From assembly GCF_005502465.1 (NCBI RefSeq), contig NZ_SCOT01000013.1, forward strand, positions 1-64,000: a stretch of 64,000 nucleotides of DNA. The letters are read 5' to 3'. The first letter of the stretch is position 1; every line of letters begins with the position of its first letter. The position numbers and the translations under genes were made by a program. Positions 9,552 to 18,720 of this stretch are shown one piece after another. A model generated the notes under the pieces. It made no database searches. It was not told the DNA's origin and was given only the letters and a program-made list of their open reading frames with translations. This stretch comes from Sphingopyxis sp. L1A2A (lineage in GTDB: Bacteria > Pseudomonadota > Alphaproteobacteria > Sphingomonadales > Sphingomonadaceae).

Positions 9552-10720
9552 GCGTTGCCCACTGCGCCAGCGACCCCGCGCAAAGCCGCGGGCGCCGCTA
9601 TGCCGAGCTGGGCCGCGTCGTCCGCGGCCCGCGCGACGATTTCCAGCGCGACCGCGACCGCATCATCCACTCGATCGCCTTTCGCCGCCTGCGCCACAAG
9701 ACGCAGGTGTTCGTCGCCCCCGACGGCGACCATTACCGCGTCCGCCTGACCCACAGTATCGAGGTCGCGCAGATTGGCCGCGGCATCGCCCGCGCACTCG
9801 GGCTGAATGAGGATCTGACCGAGGCTTTGTGTCTGGCGCACGACATCGGCCATCCGCCCTTTGGTCATGCGGGGGAGGATGCGCTGAAGGCGGCGATAGC
9901 GGACCATGGCGGGTTCGACCATAATGGCCATACGCTGCGCACGCTGGCGCAGCTCGAATGCCCCTATCCACGCTTCGACGGGCTCAACCTGACGTGGGAA
10001 ACGCTCGAAGGCCTCGCCAAGCATAATGGCCCGGTGACGAACCCCGGCTGGGCACTTGCCGGGATCGATGGCGATTTTCGGCTCGATCTGGGCAGTCACG
10101 CCAGTCTTGAGGCGCAGATTGCGGCGGTCGCCGATGACATCGCTTATGACAATCACGACATCGACGATGGGCTGCGCGCGGGGTTGCTCGATCTCGATCA
10201 GTTGATGGAACAGCCGTTCGTTGCCGCTAATTTCCGAGCCGTCGAGGGGCGTTTTCCAGGCGCGCCGCGCGACCGCTTGCTGCGCGAGCTGGTGCGTGAC
10301 CAGATCGGGGTGATGGTCAATGATGTTATCGCCGCGACCGAAGCCAATGTCGCGGCGGCAGGCGTGGTGAGCGTCGCCGAGGTCCGCGCCGCGGGCCGGT
10401 CGCTGGGCGGCTTTTCGCTTGGACTTGCGGCCGAGGAGCGCGAACTCAAGCGCTTCATGTACGCGAATCTTTATCATCATCCCGAACAGGTCGCCGCCGC
10501 CGAGGCCGCGAACCAGATCGTCGGCCGCTTGTTCGCTGCCTATATCGACGATCCGCGCCTGATGGGCGAGGATTGGTCGTCGCGGCTGCCCGGCGAAACG
10601 ACCGCGACAATCCGACATATCGGCGACTATATTGCCGGGATGACCGATCGTTTCGCCATCGACCGTTATGCCGAAATCTTCGGCCGGGAAACGGTACCGG
10701 ACGCGCTGGCGCATGTCTGA
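9548..10720 (+). CDS. dgt: dGTPase-like HD-domain dNTP triphosphohydrolase
   Basis: A 390-residue cytoplasmic HD-superfamily enzyme of the deoxyguanosinetriphosphate triphosphohydrolase-like (Dgt/YpdE-type) family, which hydrolyses dNTPs to deoxynucleoside and triphosphate. Near the N-terminus is FRRLRHKTQVF. The metal-binding motifs are LTHSIEVAQIGR (His about 69) and CLAHDIGHPPFGHAGE (His-Asp about 97-98), followed by the family motif FDHNGHTLRTL. The start is a GTG overlapping the previous stop (GTGA), and the end overlaps the next gene by 8 bases. The exact dNTP preference cannot be read from the sequence. Confidence 0.93.
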   Translation: MSVAHCASDPAQSRGRRYAELGRVVRGPRDDFQRDRDRIIHSIAFRRLRHKTQVFVAPDGDHYRVRLTHSIEVAQIGRGIARALGLNEDLTEALCLAHDIGHPPFGHAGEDALKAAIADHGGFDHNGHTLRTLAQLECPYPRFDGLNLTWETLEGLAKHNGPVTNPGWALAGIDGDFRLDLGSHASLEAQIAAVADDIAYDNHDIDDGLRAGLLDLDQLMEQPFVAANFRAVEGRFPGAPRDRLLRELVRDQIGVMVNDVIAATEANVAAAGVVSVAEVRAAGRSLGGFSLGLAAEERELKRFMYANLYHHPEQVAAAEAANQIVGRLFAAYIDDPRLMGEDWSSRLPGETTATIRHIGDYIAGMTDRFAIDRYAEIFGRETVPDALAHV

Positions 10721-11360
10721 GGCGCTGATCGTTGGTGCCACCGGGCTGATCGGGCGCGCGGTGATCGACGCATTCGGGGACAGGGCCGTCACAATCGTCG
10801 CTCGCCGTCCGGTCGAGGGACTGGCGCCGCACCACGCCGAACGGATCGCTCCGCCCGAAAGCTGGCCAGATATCATTGCCGCCGAAAAACCTGCTGTCCT
10901 CATCTGTTGCCTTGGTACGACGATCCGCCAGGCGGGGTCGCAGGCGGCTTTCCGCGCCGTCGATCACGACCTGATCCTCGCCGCGGCGCGCGGCGCCCGG
11001 CTGGGCGGTACGGCGCAGATGATCGCCGTCAGTTCGGTCGGCGCATCGGCGAAAGCGGGCAATTTCTATTTGCGGACCAAGGGCGAGACCGAGGATGGGC
11101 TGCGCGCGCTCGGGTTCGAGCGGCTCGACCTGATCCGTCCTGGCTTGCTGCTCGGCGCTCGGCCTGGTCCACCGCGGCTGGGTGAAGGGCTTGCGACAAT
11201 CGCGGCGCCGTTGGCCGATGCTTTGCTGCACGGGTCTTTCCGCCGCTACCGCTCGATTCAGGGCGCCGCCGTCGCCGCGGCGATCGTCGCGCTGGCGGGG
11301 CAAAGGGGTCCGGGCGTGCATATCCACGAAAACGACGCAATCCGCGCGCTCGCCGATTGA
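10713..11360 (+). CDS. NAD(P)-binding Rossmann protein (atypical SDR, YbjT/HTATIP2-like)
   Basis: A 215-residue single-domain protein with the N-terminal dinucleotide-binding motif LIVGATGLIGRAVIDAF (about residues 5-21). ICCLGTTIRQAGSQ, MIAVSSVGASAKAGNFY and TKGETEDGLRALGFERLDLI lie further in. This layout matches atypical short-chain dehydrogenases of the oxidoreductase HTATIP2/YbjT type. YxxxK is replaced by Y-L-R-T-K in this context, so catalysis is uncertain. ATG 10713 overlaps the dgt stop by 8 bases, so it is probably co-transcribed with dgt. The substrate is unknown. Confidence 0.8.
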   Translation: MSEALIVGATGLIGRAVIDAFGDRAVTIVARRPVEGLAPHHAERIAPPESWPDIIAAEKPAVLICCLGTTIRQAGSQAAFRAVDHDLILAAARGARLGGTAQMIAVSSVGASAKAGNFYLRTKGETEDGLRALGFERLDLIRPGLLLGARPGPPRLGEGLATIAAPLADALLHGSFRRYRSIQGAAVAAAIVALAGQRGPGVHIHENDAIRALAD

Positions 11361-11423
11361 CTCCGCTCGGGGGCAGCGCCAAGGCTCGGGCGTCTGTCGG
11401 GTCTTGCAAGAGATTCGACCGGC

Positions 11424-11625
11424 CGCGCGGGAGAGCGTGAGGGCAGGGCAACCGGCGCCTCACCACCGAAGGAGCAACCGCCCCGGAAACTCTCAGGTCA
11501 GCAGGACCGCGCAGGCTGGAACGGACACTCTGGAAAGCGTTCCGGCTGTCGGCTGGAACCACCGAAGGGGTAACCCTGGACTTTGCGTTCGGGGGAAAAC
11601 TCTCAGGTTCCCGTGACAGAGGGGG
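11424..11625 (+). promoter_or_regulatory. Tandem glycine riboswitch upstream of gcvT
   Basis: Two glycine aptamers in series. The first runs from the 5' stem CGCGGGAGAGCG through ACCGAAGGAGCAA, GAAACTCTCAGG and GGACACTCTGGAAAGCG. The second has ACCACCGAAGGGGTAA, a short variable arm, AAACTCTCAGG and CCGTGACAGAGGG, the closing strand. These are the conserved boxes of the family, including ACCGAAGG paired with CTCTCAGG in each copy. It sits about 60 bases ahead of gcvT and probably turns the glycine cleavage operon on when glycine is abundant, as in other bacteria. The boundaries are estimates. Confidence 0.96.
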
Positions 11626-11683
11626 CATGGCGAAAGGCGCGGCACCCTGCCGCGCATCCGCCGTGCAACCGCGGGAGACTGAC

Positions 11684-12826
11684 ATGACCGAAACCGAACA
11701 GCTCGACGACGACGTCGCGATCGAAGCCGCGACCGAAGTGCTGCCGCTCGACGCCTGGCACCGCGCCAAAGGCGGCCGGATGGTCGAATTCGCGGGTTAC
11801 TGGATGCCGATCCAGTATGAAGGCATCATGGCCGAACATCTGTGGGTTCGCGAAAATGCCGGGCTGTTCGACGTGAGCCATATGGGGCAGCTGGCGCTAT
11901 CAGGCGATAAGGTCGCCGAGGCGCTCGAAACCCTCGTCCCCGGCGATATTTCGGCGTTGAAGCCCGGACGGATGCGCTATTCGCTGCTGCTGGACGAGGA
12001 TGGTGGCATCCTCGACGATTTGATGATCACCAACGAGGGTGATCAATATGGCATCGTGGTCAATGGCGCGGTGAAGTGGGAAGATATCGGGCATCTGCGC
12101 GAAAACCTGCCCGACGACATCACGCTCAATCATAACGAAGATTATGGTCTGCTCGCGCTGCAAGGCCCGAAAGCCGTCACGGCGCTGGCGCGACTGATGC
12201 CCGAGGCTGCGGGTCTGGTGTTCATGCAGGCGATGCGCGCGACATGGAACGGTCATGCGATCGGGATCAGCCGCTCGGGCTATACCGGCGAGGATGGGTT
12301 TGAGATTTCGCTGCCGAACGCGGCACTGACCGATTTTGCCGATGCGCTGTGCGCGATGGACGAGGTGAAGCCGATCGGGCTTGGCGCGCGCGATTCGCTG
12401 CGGCTGGAAGCTGGATTGCCGCTCTATGGCCATGATCTCGACCCGGCGATCGATCCGGTCGAAGGCGATCTGGCGTTCGCGATCAGCAAGCGCCGCCGCG
12501 AGGAAGGCGGCTTTCCGGGTGCCGCGCGCATCCTTGGCCATCTCGCCGACGGCTCGCCCCGCAAGCGCGTCGGGTTGCTAGTCGACGGCAAAATGCCGGT
12601 GCGCGAAGGCGCGAAGCTGTTCGACGGCAACACCGAAATCGGCGTCGTGACCTCGGGCGGTTTCGCCCCCAGCGTCGGCGCGCCGATCGCGATGGGATAT
12701 GTGCCGCGGGACCATGCCGAGCCGGGTACCGCGATTGCCGCCGAGGTGCGCGGTAAGCGGGTGGCCTGCACCGTCACCGCCATGCCCTTTGTTCCGCATA
12801 ATTATGTCCGTAAAGCAGGAGCCTGA
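11684..12826 (+). CDS. gcvT: GcvT, glycine cleavage system aminomethyltransferase (T protein)
   Basis: A 380-residue tetrahydrofolate-dependent enzyme that takes the aminomethyl group from lipoyl-H protein, releasing ammonia and 5,10-methylene-THF. PLDAWHRAKGGRMVEFAGYW, then GLFDVSHMGQ, and SGYTGEDGFEI in the middle are T-protein hallmarks; the C-terminal barrel has the usual GVVTSGGFAPSVGAPIAMGY. ATG 11684 follows a GCGGGAGA ribosome-binding site. Upstream in-frame codons would reach into the riboswitch and are rejected. gcvH follows 3 bases later. The N-terminal ~20 acidic residues are an extension relative to E. coli. Confidence 0.97.
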   Translation: MTETEQLDDDVAIEAATEVLPLDAWHRAKGGRMVEFAGYWMPIQYEGIMAEHLWVRENAGLFDVSHMGQLALSGDKVAEALETLVPGDISALKPGRMRYSLLLDEDGGILDDLMITNEGDQYGIVVNGAVKWEDIGHLRENLPDDITLNHNEDYGLLALQGPKAVTALARLMPEAAGLVFMQAMRATWNGHAIGISRSGYTGEDGFEISLPNAALTDFADALCAMDEVKPIGLGARDSLRLEAGLPLYGHDLDPAIDPVEGDLAFAISKRRREEGGFPGAARILGHLADGSPRKRVGLLVDGKMPVREGAKLFDGNTEIGVVTSGGFAPSVGAPIAMGYVPRDHAEPGTAIAAEVRGKRVACTVTAMPFVPHNYVRKAGA

Positions 12827-12829
12827 TCG

Positions 12830-13201
12830 ATGCCGCGTTATTACACCGAAGAACATGAGTGGATCGACGTCGACGGCGACGTCGCGACGGTCGGCATCAC
12901 CGATTTTGCGCAGGGCCAGCTTGGTGACATCGTGTTCGTCGAAGTTCCCGACACCGGCGCCGAGCTGAGCCAGGGCGGCGACGCTGCGGTGGTCGAATCG
13001 GTGAAGGCGGCGAGCGACGTCTATGCCCCCGTCGACGGCACCGTGACCGAGGGCAACGGCCAGCTCGAGGAAGATCCCGCGCTGGTCAATGCGGACCCCG
13101 AAGGCGAAGGCTGGTTCTTCCGGCTGGCGCTGAGCGACAAAAGCCAGCTCGACGGGTTGATGGACGCAAAGGCCTACAAGGCCTTCTGCGACGCGCTCTA
13201 G
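12830..13201 (+). CDS. gcvH: GcvH, glycine cleavage system H protein
   Basis: A 123-residue lipoyl carrier that shuttles the aminomethyl intermediate between P, T and L proteins. It opens with [20 protein letters not shown]. The lipoylation site is [10 protein letters not shown], with the attachment residue at Lys59. Length and motif are standard. It lies 3 bases after gcvT. Downstream is a 110-base inverted-repeat region and then a gene unrelated to glycine cleavage, before gcvPA resumes the operon. Confidence 0.98.
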   Translation: MPRYYTEEHEWIDVDGDVATVGITDFAQGQLGDIVFVEVPDTGAELSQGGDAAVVESVKAASDVYAPVDGTVTEGNGQLEEDPALVNADPEGEGWFFRLALSDKSQLDGLMDAKAYKAFCDAL

Positions 13202-13206
13202 CGATT

Positions 13207-13320
13207 TGACCCCTCCCCTTCAGGGGAGGGGCAGCGAGACTTGGGGGCTTGCTCGCTAGTCGCAGCGGGGTGGGCCCAATACCGCGACCCCCACCTCAAC
13301 CCCTCCCTGAATGAGAGGGG
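13207..13320. repeat. Intergenic repeat with a strong hairpin inside the gcv operon
   Basis: The left end contains CCCCTCCCCTTCAGGGGAGG, nearly a perfect hairpin. The right end has CCCCTCCCTGAATGAGAGGGG. Between them are GCAGCGAGACTTGGGGGC and a GTGGGC stretch. The arrangement resembles dispersed alphaproteobacterial intergenic repeats rather than a classic terminator, since no T-run follows. It could attenuate readthrough from gcvTH into the downstream genes. Copy number in the genome is not known from this window. Confidence 0.7.
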
Positions 13321-14156
13321 CTTATGGAGATAATGTTATCGCCACCGAACCCGCCCTCGCCAATTGCCGCCTGATGGTGGCGACGCCCATCTATGAAGGG
13401 GCGCAGGGCACCTACGTCCGCGCCGCGCTGGCGCTGGCGCTGCGCGCGCAGGCGATGGGCGTTTCGGTGCGGTTCGAATTCATTCTTTACCAGCCGTCGA
13501 TTACCCGCGCGCGCAACATGTTGGCGGCGATGTTCCTTGCCAGCGATTGCACGCATCTGCTGTTTATCGATGCCGACATCGATTTTTCGGCCGAGGATGT
13601 GTTCTCGCTGATCCGCGCGATGGAGGCGAACCCCGATTGCGGGGTGCTGGGCGGCGCCTATCCGCGGCGGATGATCAACTGGGCCAATGTCGCGCGCGCG
13701 GTCGAACAGGGGCTCGCGAAAGATAACCCCGCCGATCTCGCGCGCTATACCGGCGACTTCGCGCTGCATTTCCTGAATCCCGAGCAGAATTTCAAGATGA
13801 CCGACCTCGTCGAGCTGACGCGGCTCGGCACCGCAATGATGCTGATCCGCCGCCAGGTGCTCGAAGGCATGGCGGCGGCGATGCCTGACCTGGTGTTCCG
13901 GCCCGACCCCGCCGAGCGTCAGGCGCACGGCGTCGGCGACATCGTTCCCGCCTTTTTCTGTCCCTATATCGAACCCGAAAGTCAGGCTTTGCTGTCGGAC
14001 GACTATGCCTTTTGCCGCCGCGTTCGCGACGCGGGGTTTCGCATCTGGCTCGCGCCATGGATCCGCACGACCCACGCCGGTCCGGCGATCTTTTCGGGCA
14101 CACTCGCCGACACCGTTCAGCTTTTTTCCCAAAAACCAGCTTCTTCTGCGGAGTAG
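13311..14156 (+). CDS. Glycosyltransferase-like (GT-A fold) protein inside the gcv operon
   Basis: A protein of up to 281 residues; the ATG at 13374, giving MVATPIYEGAQ, is an equally plausible start because the 13311 codon lies in the repeat. HLLFIDADIDFSAEDVF carries a DxD-type motif typical of metal-dependent GT-A enzymes. SDDYAFCRRVRDAGFRIWLA near the C-terminus resembles the acceptor-side acidic motif of small processive-type or Anp1-like glycosyltransferases. There is no membrane segment or signal peptide. It ends 3 bases before gcvPA, so it is presumably co-transcribed with the glycine cleavage genes although no link in function is known. Donor and acceptor are unknown. Confidence 0.75.
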   Translation: MRGAYGDNVIATEPALANCRLMVATPIYEGAQGTYVRAALALALRAQAMGVSVRFEFILYQPSITRARNMLAAMFLASDCTHLLFIDADIDFSAEDVFSLIRAMEANPDCGVLGGAYPRRMINWANVARAVEQGLAKDNPADLARYTGDFALHFLNPEQNFKMTDLVELTRLGTAMMLIRRQVLEGMAAAMPDLVFRPDPAERQAHGVGDIVPAFFCPYIEPESQALLSDDYAFCRRVRDAGFRIWLAPWIRTTHAGPAIFSGTLADTVQLFSQKPASSAE

Positions 14157-14159
14157 TTC

Positions 14160-15518
14160 ATGCGTTACCTGCCCCTTACCACCGATGACCGCAGCGCAAT
14201 GCTCGCTACCATCGGCGCGGCGTCAATCGACGATCTGTTCGCCGATGTCCCCGTCGATGCGCGGCTCGACGGCCCGATCGCCGACCTGCCGCTCCACGCC
14301 AGCGAGCTGGCCGTCGAGCGCCATATGGCGGCGCTGTCGCGCCAGAACCGCGCCGCGGGCGACGGCCCGTTCTTCCTCGGCGCCGGGGCGTATCGTCACC
14401 ATGTCCCTGCCAGCGTCGATCATCTGATCCAGCGCGGCGAGTTCCTGACCGCCTATACGCCCTACCAGCCCGAAATCGCGCAGGGCACGCTGCAGATGCT
14501 ATTCGAGTTTCAGTCACAGGTCGCGCGGCTGCTCGGCACCGATGTCGCCAATGCATCGATGTACGACGGGTCGACCGCGTGCTGGGAAGCGATCGTGATG
14601 GCGCGGCGGATCACCAAGCGCGGCAAGGCGCTGCTGTCGACCGGGCTGCACCCGCATTATCGCAGCGTTGCGCGCACGATGGCCAAATATACTGGCGATG
14701 TGCTGGTCGACGGCGACCCCAGCCTCGACGCGGGGACCGACTGGGGCGCGCTCGCGGCGGCGATCGACAAGGAAACGAGCTGCGTCGTCGTCCAATATCC
14801 CGACATCCTCGGCCGCATCGACGATATGACCGCGCTGGCTGCGGCGTGTCAGGCGGCGGGCGCGCTGCTCATCGCGGTGGTCACCGAACCCGTCGCCCTC
14901 GGCCTGATCAAGGCGCCGGGCGAAATGGGCGCCGACATCGTGGTCGGCGAAGGGCAGTCGCTGGGCGTCGGGCTCCAGTTCGGCGGGCCTTACGTTGGCC
15001 TGTTCGCCTGCAAGACCAAATATGTCCGCCAGATGCCGGGCCGTCTGTGCGGCGAAACAGTCGATGCCAATGGCAAGCGCGGCTTTGTGTTGACGCTGTC
15101 GACGCGCGAACAGCATATTCGCCGTGAGAAGGCGACGAGCAATATCTGCACCAATTCAGGGCTCTGCGCACTGGCCTTCAGCATTCACATGACTTTGCTG
15201 GGCGAAGCAGGGCTGCGTCAGCTCGCCGCAATCAACCATGGCCGCGCCAAGATGGCTGCGACCGAACTGGCCAAAATCCCCGGGGTGTCGGTGCTGAACA
15301 ACAGCTATTTCAACGAATTCACCCTGCTGCTGCCGACCGAGGCGCGCCCGGTGATTCACAAGCTGGCGGAACGCGATATCCTCGGCGGCGTGTCGCTTGG
15401 CCGCCTCTACCCCGCCAACGCAAACTTGGCGAACGGCCTCGTCGTCGCAGTGACCGAAACCGTCACCGAGGCGGATATATCCGCCTTCGCTGCCGCTCTG
15501 AAGGAGGTGCTGGCATGA
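14160..15518 (+). CDS. gcvPA: GcvPA, glycine dehydrogenase (decarboxylating) subunit 1
   Basis: A 452-residue first half of the P protein, which together with GcvPB decarboxylates glycine with PLP. The N-terminal [19 protein letters not shown] and [20 protein letters not shown] are typical of split Gcv[22 protein letters not shown] and [20 protein letters not shown] are strongly conserved. This subunit carries no PLP lysine, as expected. It follows the glycosyltransferase-like gene by 3 bases and overlaps gcvPB by ATGA. The split form is the usual arrangement in sphingomonads. Confidence 0.97.
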   Translation: MRYLPLTTDDRSAMLATIGAASIDDLFADVPVDARLDGPIADLPLHASELAVERHMAALSRQNRAAGDGPFFLGAGAYRHHVPASVDHLIQRGEFLTAYTPYQPEIAQGTLQMLFEFQSQVARLLGTDVANASMYDGSTACWEAIVMARRITKRGKALLSTGLHPHYRSVARTMAKYTGDVLVDGDPSLDAGTDWGALAAAIDKETSCVVVQYPDILGRIDDMTALAAACQAAGALLIAVVTEPVALGLIKAPGEMGADIVVGEGQSLGVGLQFGGPYVGLFACKTKYVRQMPGRLCGETVDANGKRGFVLTLSTREQHIRREKATSNICTNSGLCALAFSIHMTLLGEAGLRQLAAINHGRAKMAATELAKIPGVSVLNNSYFNEFTLLLPTEARPVIHKLAERDILGGVSLGRLYPANANLANGLVVAVTETVTEADISAFAAALKEVLA

Positions 15519-17107
15519 CCGCGCTCAACCGCGCCGGCTGGCGTCCCGAAATGACCGCTGCGGGCGGTGCCGACGACAACACGACCTTCACCGGCAATCG
15601 CGCGCTGATGCTCGAGGAAGCGCTGATCTTCGAAATCGGCTCGACCGCAACCACCGGCGTCGATTTCGACGAGACGGCGCCCACCGCCGATCTCGGCGCG
15701 CTGGCGCGCACTGCACCTATCGGCCTGCCGGGGCTGAGCGAAGCAGAAACCGTGCGCCACTACACGCGCCTGTCGCGGCAGAATTATGCGATCGACCTTG
15801 GCCTGTTCCCGCTGGGCAGCTGCACGATGAAGCACAACCCGCGCCTGAATGAAAAGGTCGCGCGGATGCCCGGCTTTGCCGACGCGCACCCATTGCAGCC
15901 GCAGGAGACGGTGCAGGGTGCCTATGCGGTGATCCACGAACTCGCCGAATGGCTGATCACGCTGACCGGCATGCACAGCGTCGCGATGTCGCCCAAGGCG
16001 GGCGCGCACGGCGAGCTGTGCGGCATCCTGTGCATCAAGGCGGCGCTGGAAGCGCGCGGCGAAGACCGCCGCGTGATCCTCGTCCCCGAAAGCGCGCACG
16101 GCACCAATCCGGCGACTGCAGCGTTCGCGGGCTTCACCGTCGAGGATATTCCGGCGACCGAAGCCGGCCGCGTCAACCTCGAAGCGCTCAAGGCACGGCT
16201 TGGTCCCGATGTCGCGGGGGTGATGATCACCAACCCCAACACCTGCGGGCTGTTCGAGCGCGACATGAAGGCGATTTCGGACGCGGTCCACGCCGCGGGC
16301 GGTTATGTCTATTGCGACGGAGCCAATTTCAACGCCATCGTCGGCCGCGTGCGCCCCGGCGATCTGGGCGTTGATGCGATGCACATCAACCTGCACAAGA
16401 CCTTTTCGACCCCGCACGGCGGCGGTGGGCCGGGTTCGGGGCCGGTGGTGCTGTCCGAAGCGCTCGCGCCGTTCGCGCCGCTGCCCTTCGTCACGAAGCA
16501 GGGCGATGCGTTCCGCCTGATCGAAGAGGAAAACGCGGGCGAGGATCATCCGCAGACCTTTGGCCGCATGACCGCCTTTCACGGCCAGATGGGGATGTTC
16601 ACCCGCGCGCTGACCTATATCCTCAGCCATGGTGCCGACGGGCTGAAACGGGTTGCCGAGGATGCGGTGCTCAACGCCAATTATGTCCTGCGCAGCCTGG
16701 AGGGCGTCCTCGATGCGCCGTTCGCAGCGTCGGGGCCGTGCATGCACGAGGCGCTGTTCAGCGATAAAGGCCTCGCCGAAGGTTTCTCGACGCTGGACAT
16801 CGCCAAGGGGCTGATCGACGAGGGCTATCATCCGATGACGGTCTATTTCCCGCTCGTCGTCCATGGCGCGATGCTCGTCGAGCCGACCGAAACCGAAAGC
16901 AAGGCGGCGCTCGACCAGTTCATCGGCGCGCTGCGCAGCATCGCGATGCGTGCCAGAAACGGCGACCCGGCGCTGAAAACCGCCCCGCATTTCGCCCCCC
17001 GCGCGCGGCTTGACGAGACCGCGGCGGCGCGCAAGCCGGTGCTGGCCTGGAACGAGCCAGCCGCCGCACCCGGCACCCCGTCGCTGAGCGAGATCGGCGG
17101 CAGTTGA
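15515..17107 (+). CDS. gcvPB: GcvPB, glycine dehydrogenase (decarboxylating) subunit 2
   Basis: A 530-residue second half of the P protein, which holds the PLP site: [20 protein letters not shown] has the Schiff-base lysine at Lys295. [20 protein letters not shown], then [20 protein letters not shown] and the substrate-binding [15 protein letters not shown] are visible. The N-terminal ~30 residues and the C-terminal ~30 residues (Pro/Ala-rich) are variable. The start is the ATGA overlap with gcvPA. It is the last intact gene of the glycine operon; its stop overlaps a TTG that opens a damaged membrane gene. Confidence 0.97.
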   Translation: MTALNRAGWRPEMTAAGGADDNTTFTGNRALMLEEALIFEIGSTATTGVDFDETAPTADLGALARTAPIGLPGLSEAETVRHYTRLSRQNYAIDLGLFPLGSCTMKHNPRLNEKVARMPGFADAHPLQPQETVQGAYAVIHELAEWLITLTGMHSVAMSPKAGAHGELCGILCIKAALEARGEDRRVILVPESAHGTNPATAAFAGFTVEDIPATEAGRVNLEALKARLGPDVAGVMITNPNTCGLFERDMKAISDAVHAAGGYVYCDGANFNAIVGRVRPGDLGVDAMHINLHKTFSTPHGGGGPGSGPVVLSEALAPFAPLPFVTKQGDAFRLIEEENAGEDHPQTFGRMTAFHGQMGMFTRALTYILSHGADGLKRVAEDAVLNANYVLRSLEGVLDAPFAASGPCMHEALFSDKGLAEGFSTLDIAKGLIDEGYHPMTVYFPLVVHGAMLVEPTETESKAALDQFIGALRSIAMRARNGDPALKTAPHFAPRARLDETAAARKPVLAWNEPAAAPGTPSLSEIGGS

Positions 17108-17442
17108 GCGAAAGCGTCGACAGCGGCGCGAAACGCACCGCCGCAGGCTGTCTGACGGGTGGAGTGCTGTTCGCGGTCGTCTTCGTCGCCGTCTGGCTCG
17201 CCGCGATCACGCTCTACGGGCTGGTAGTCGAGTAATGGGAGCTGGTCGAGGTCCGCCGCGAGTTCAGCTATGACTGGGCGTTTCTCTACGCGCCGCTAAT
17301 CGCATTAGGGCTCGGCCTCGCCGCGGCCTTCGCGGCGACGCGGCGACTGCCCGCGGCGCGCATGACGCTGCTGATCGTCACGACCGGGCTGGTCGCATTG
17401 TTCGGCGGGATCGTGCTGTTCGGGCTTGGCGGGTTGATATAG
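17104..17442 (+). pseudogene. Small membrane protein gene with an in-frame stop
   Basis: One reading frame of 113 codons opens at a TTG overlapping the gcvPB stop (TTGA). It encodes three hydrophobic segments: GGVLFAVVFVAVWLAAITLYG (first part), then APLIALGLGLAAAFAATRR and LLIVTTGLVALFGGIVLFGL. A single TAA at 17233-17235 interrupts it in the same frame between the first and second segments, and translation would otherwise continue to the TAG at 17440. It may be a recently inactivated gene, two tiny genes (the second lacking a good start), or a sequencing artefact. No family is recognised. Confidence 0.5.
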
Positions 17443-17534
17443 GCTGTGGTCAACCGAAACGCCCGCGACATGCGTGCACAAGCCGCATGTCGCGGAGACA
17501 GAATGCGTTTTGCGTTCAGGGGGAGGGACGATAG

Positions 17535-17981
17535 ATGACTTGGGATACGATCTTTTTGCTCGCCAATTATTGGGCCTTCGCCAGCTGGATCGCACTCGCC
17601 TTTCTGCCGCGCGGTCCGAAAATTCTCGCCGTAATCCTTTACGCCGGGGTGTTCCTGCTCTGCCTCGCTTACACCGTGATGATCGTCGGGTTCCTCAGCG
17701 GCGGAATCGATCCCGGCGGTCCCGGCGGCGGTAATTTCACGACGCTGGCGGGGGTGATGAAGCTGTTCGACAGCCCCGGCGGCGCGACGCTGGGGTGGAC
17801 GCATTATCTGGCGTTCGACCTGTTTACTGGCATGTGGATCGCGCGCGATGCTGACAACAAGGGGTTCAGCCGTATCGTCCAGTTCCCGTTCCTGTTCCTG
17901 ACCCTGATGGTCGGCCCGGTCGGACTGCTGGCATGGCTGATCGTTCGCGAGCGCCGCGCACGGGCGCAGGCCAAGGCCTGA
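17535..17981 (+). CDS. ABA4-like membrane protein (DUF4281)
   Basis: A 148-residue integral membrane protein with about four helices, resembling the abscisic-acid-deficient 4 (ABA4) family. Characteristic features are the N-terminal FLLANYWAFASWIALAFLPR and the conserved HYLAFDLFTGMWIARDA segment, followed by FPFLFLTLMVGPVGLLAWL. In plants ABA4 acts in neoxanthin formation. The bacterial role is not established, though sphingomonads make carotenoids. GGGAGGGACG at 17520-17529 is a suitable ribosome-binding site. The stop overlaps the start of the next gene (TGATG). Confidence 0.82.
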   Translation: MTWDTIFLLANYWAFASWIALAFLPRGPKILAVILYAGVFLLCLAYTVMIVGFLSGGIDPGGPGGGNFTTLAGVMKLFDSPGGATLGWTHYLAFDLFTGMWIARDADNKGFSRIVQFPFLFLTLMVGPVGLLAWLIVRERRARAQAKA

Positions 17982-18619
17982 TGGCATCGTCACCGCCGTG
18001 GATGCCCAGCGACGGCGGCAGCGGCGATAAGCGCCACGCCCCGGCGACGCTGCGCAACCGCGACGCGATTGCGGCGGCGCTGGGCGAATGGCTGCCCGCG
18101 ACCGGAACGGTGCTGGAAGTCGCGAGCGGATCGGGCGAGCATATCGTCCATTTCGCCGCGACCTTTCCGGCGCTGCACTGGCAACCGAGCGATCCCGATC
18201 TGGCGGGGCTGGTGTCGATCGTGGCATGGTGCGCCGATGCGGGGCTGGCCAATATCGCGCCGCCGCTCGCGCTCGACGCATCCGCCGACGACTGGCCGAT
18301 CGAGCAAACCGACGCAATCTTGTGCATCAACATGGTCCACATTAGCCCATGGGCGGCGACGCTGGGGCTGCTCGCGGGTGCCGCGCGGTTGCTGCCGAGC
18401 GGCGCCCCGCTGATCCTCTATGGCCCCTATATCGAGCCCGACGCACCCACCGCGGACAGCAACCTGGCCTTCGACACCAGCCTGCGGATGCGGGATCCGG
18501 CGTGGGGACTGCGCCATAGCGATGACGTCAAGGCGGCTGCCGTTGCCGCCGGTCTGACCTTCGTCGAGCGCCGCGCTATGCCCGCGAACAATTTGATGCT
18601 GCTGTTCCGCCGCACCTGA
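17981..18619 (+). CDS. DUF938 family SAM-dependent methyltransferase-like protein
   Basis: A 212-residue protein of the DUF938 family (class I methyltransferase fold). It opens with KRHAPATLRNRDAIAAALGE, then the SAM-binding loop GTVLEVASGSGEHIVHFA (about residues 43-60), HWQPSDPD and the INMVHISPWAATLGLL motif. The C-terminus has FDTSLRMRDPAWGLRHSDDV, typical of the family. The ATG at 17981 overlaps the upstream stop and gives a normal N-terminus. It is coupled to the ABA4-like gene. The substrate is unknown. Confidence 0.85.
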   Translation: MASSPPWMPSDGGSGDKRHAPATLRNRDAIAAALGEWLPATGTVLEVASGSGEHIVHFAATFPALHWQPSDPDLAGLVSIVAWCADAGLANIAPPLALDASADDWPIEQTDAILCINMVHISPWAATLGLLAGAARLLPSGAPLILYGPYIEPDAPTADSNLAFDTSLRMRDPAWGLRHSDDVKAAAVAAGLTFVERRAMPANNLMLLFRRT

Positions 18620-18720
18620 TGCCGGTGACCGGGTGAGCGATCGCCGCTTTACCTGACCGGCGCAGCCGCTAGCCTTCTCGCAATTGCACGCAAAAGATGC
18701 GATTCGAGGAGAGAGAGTTC

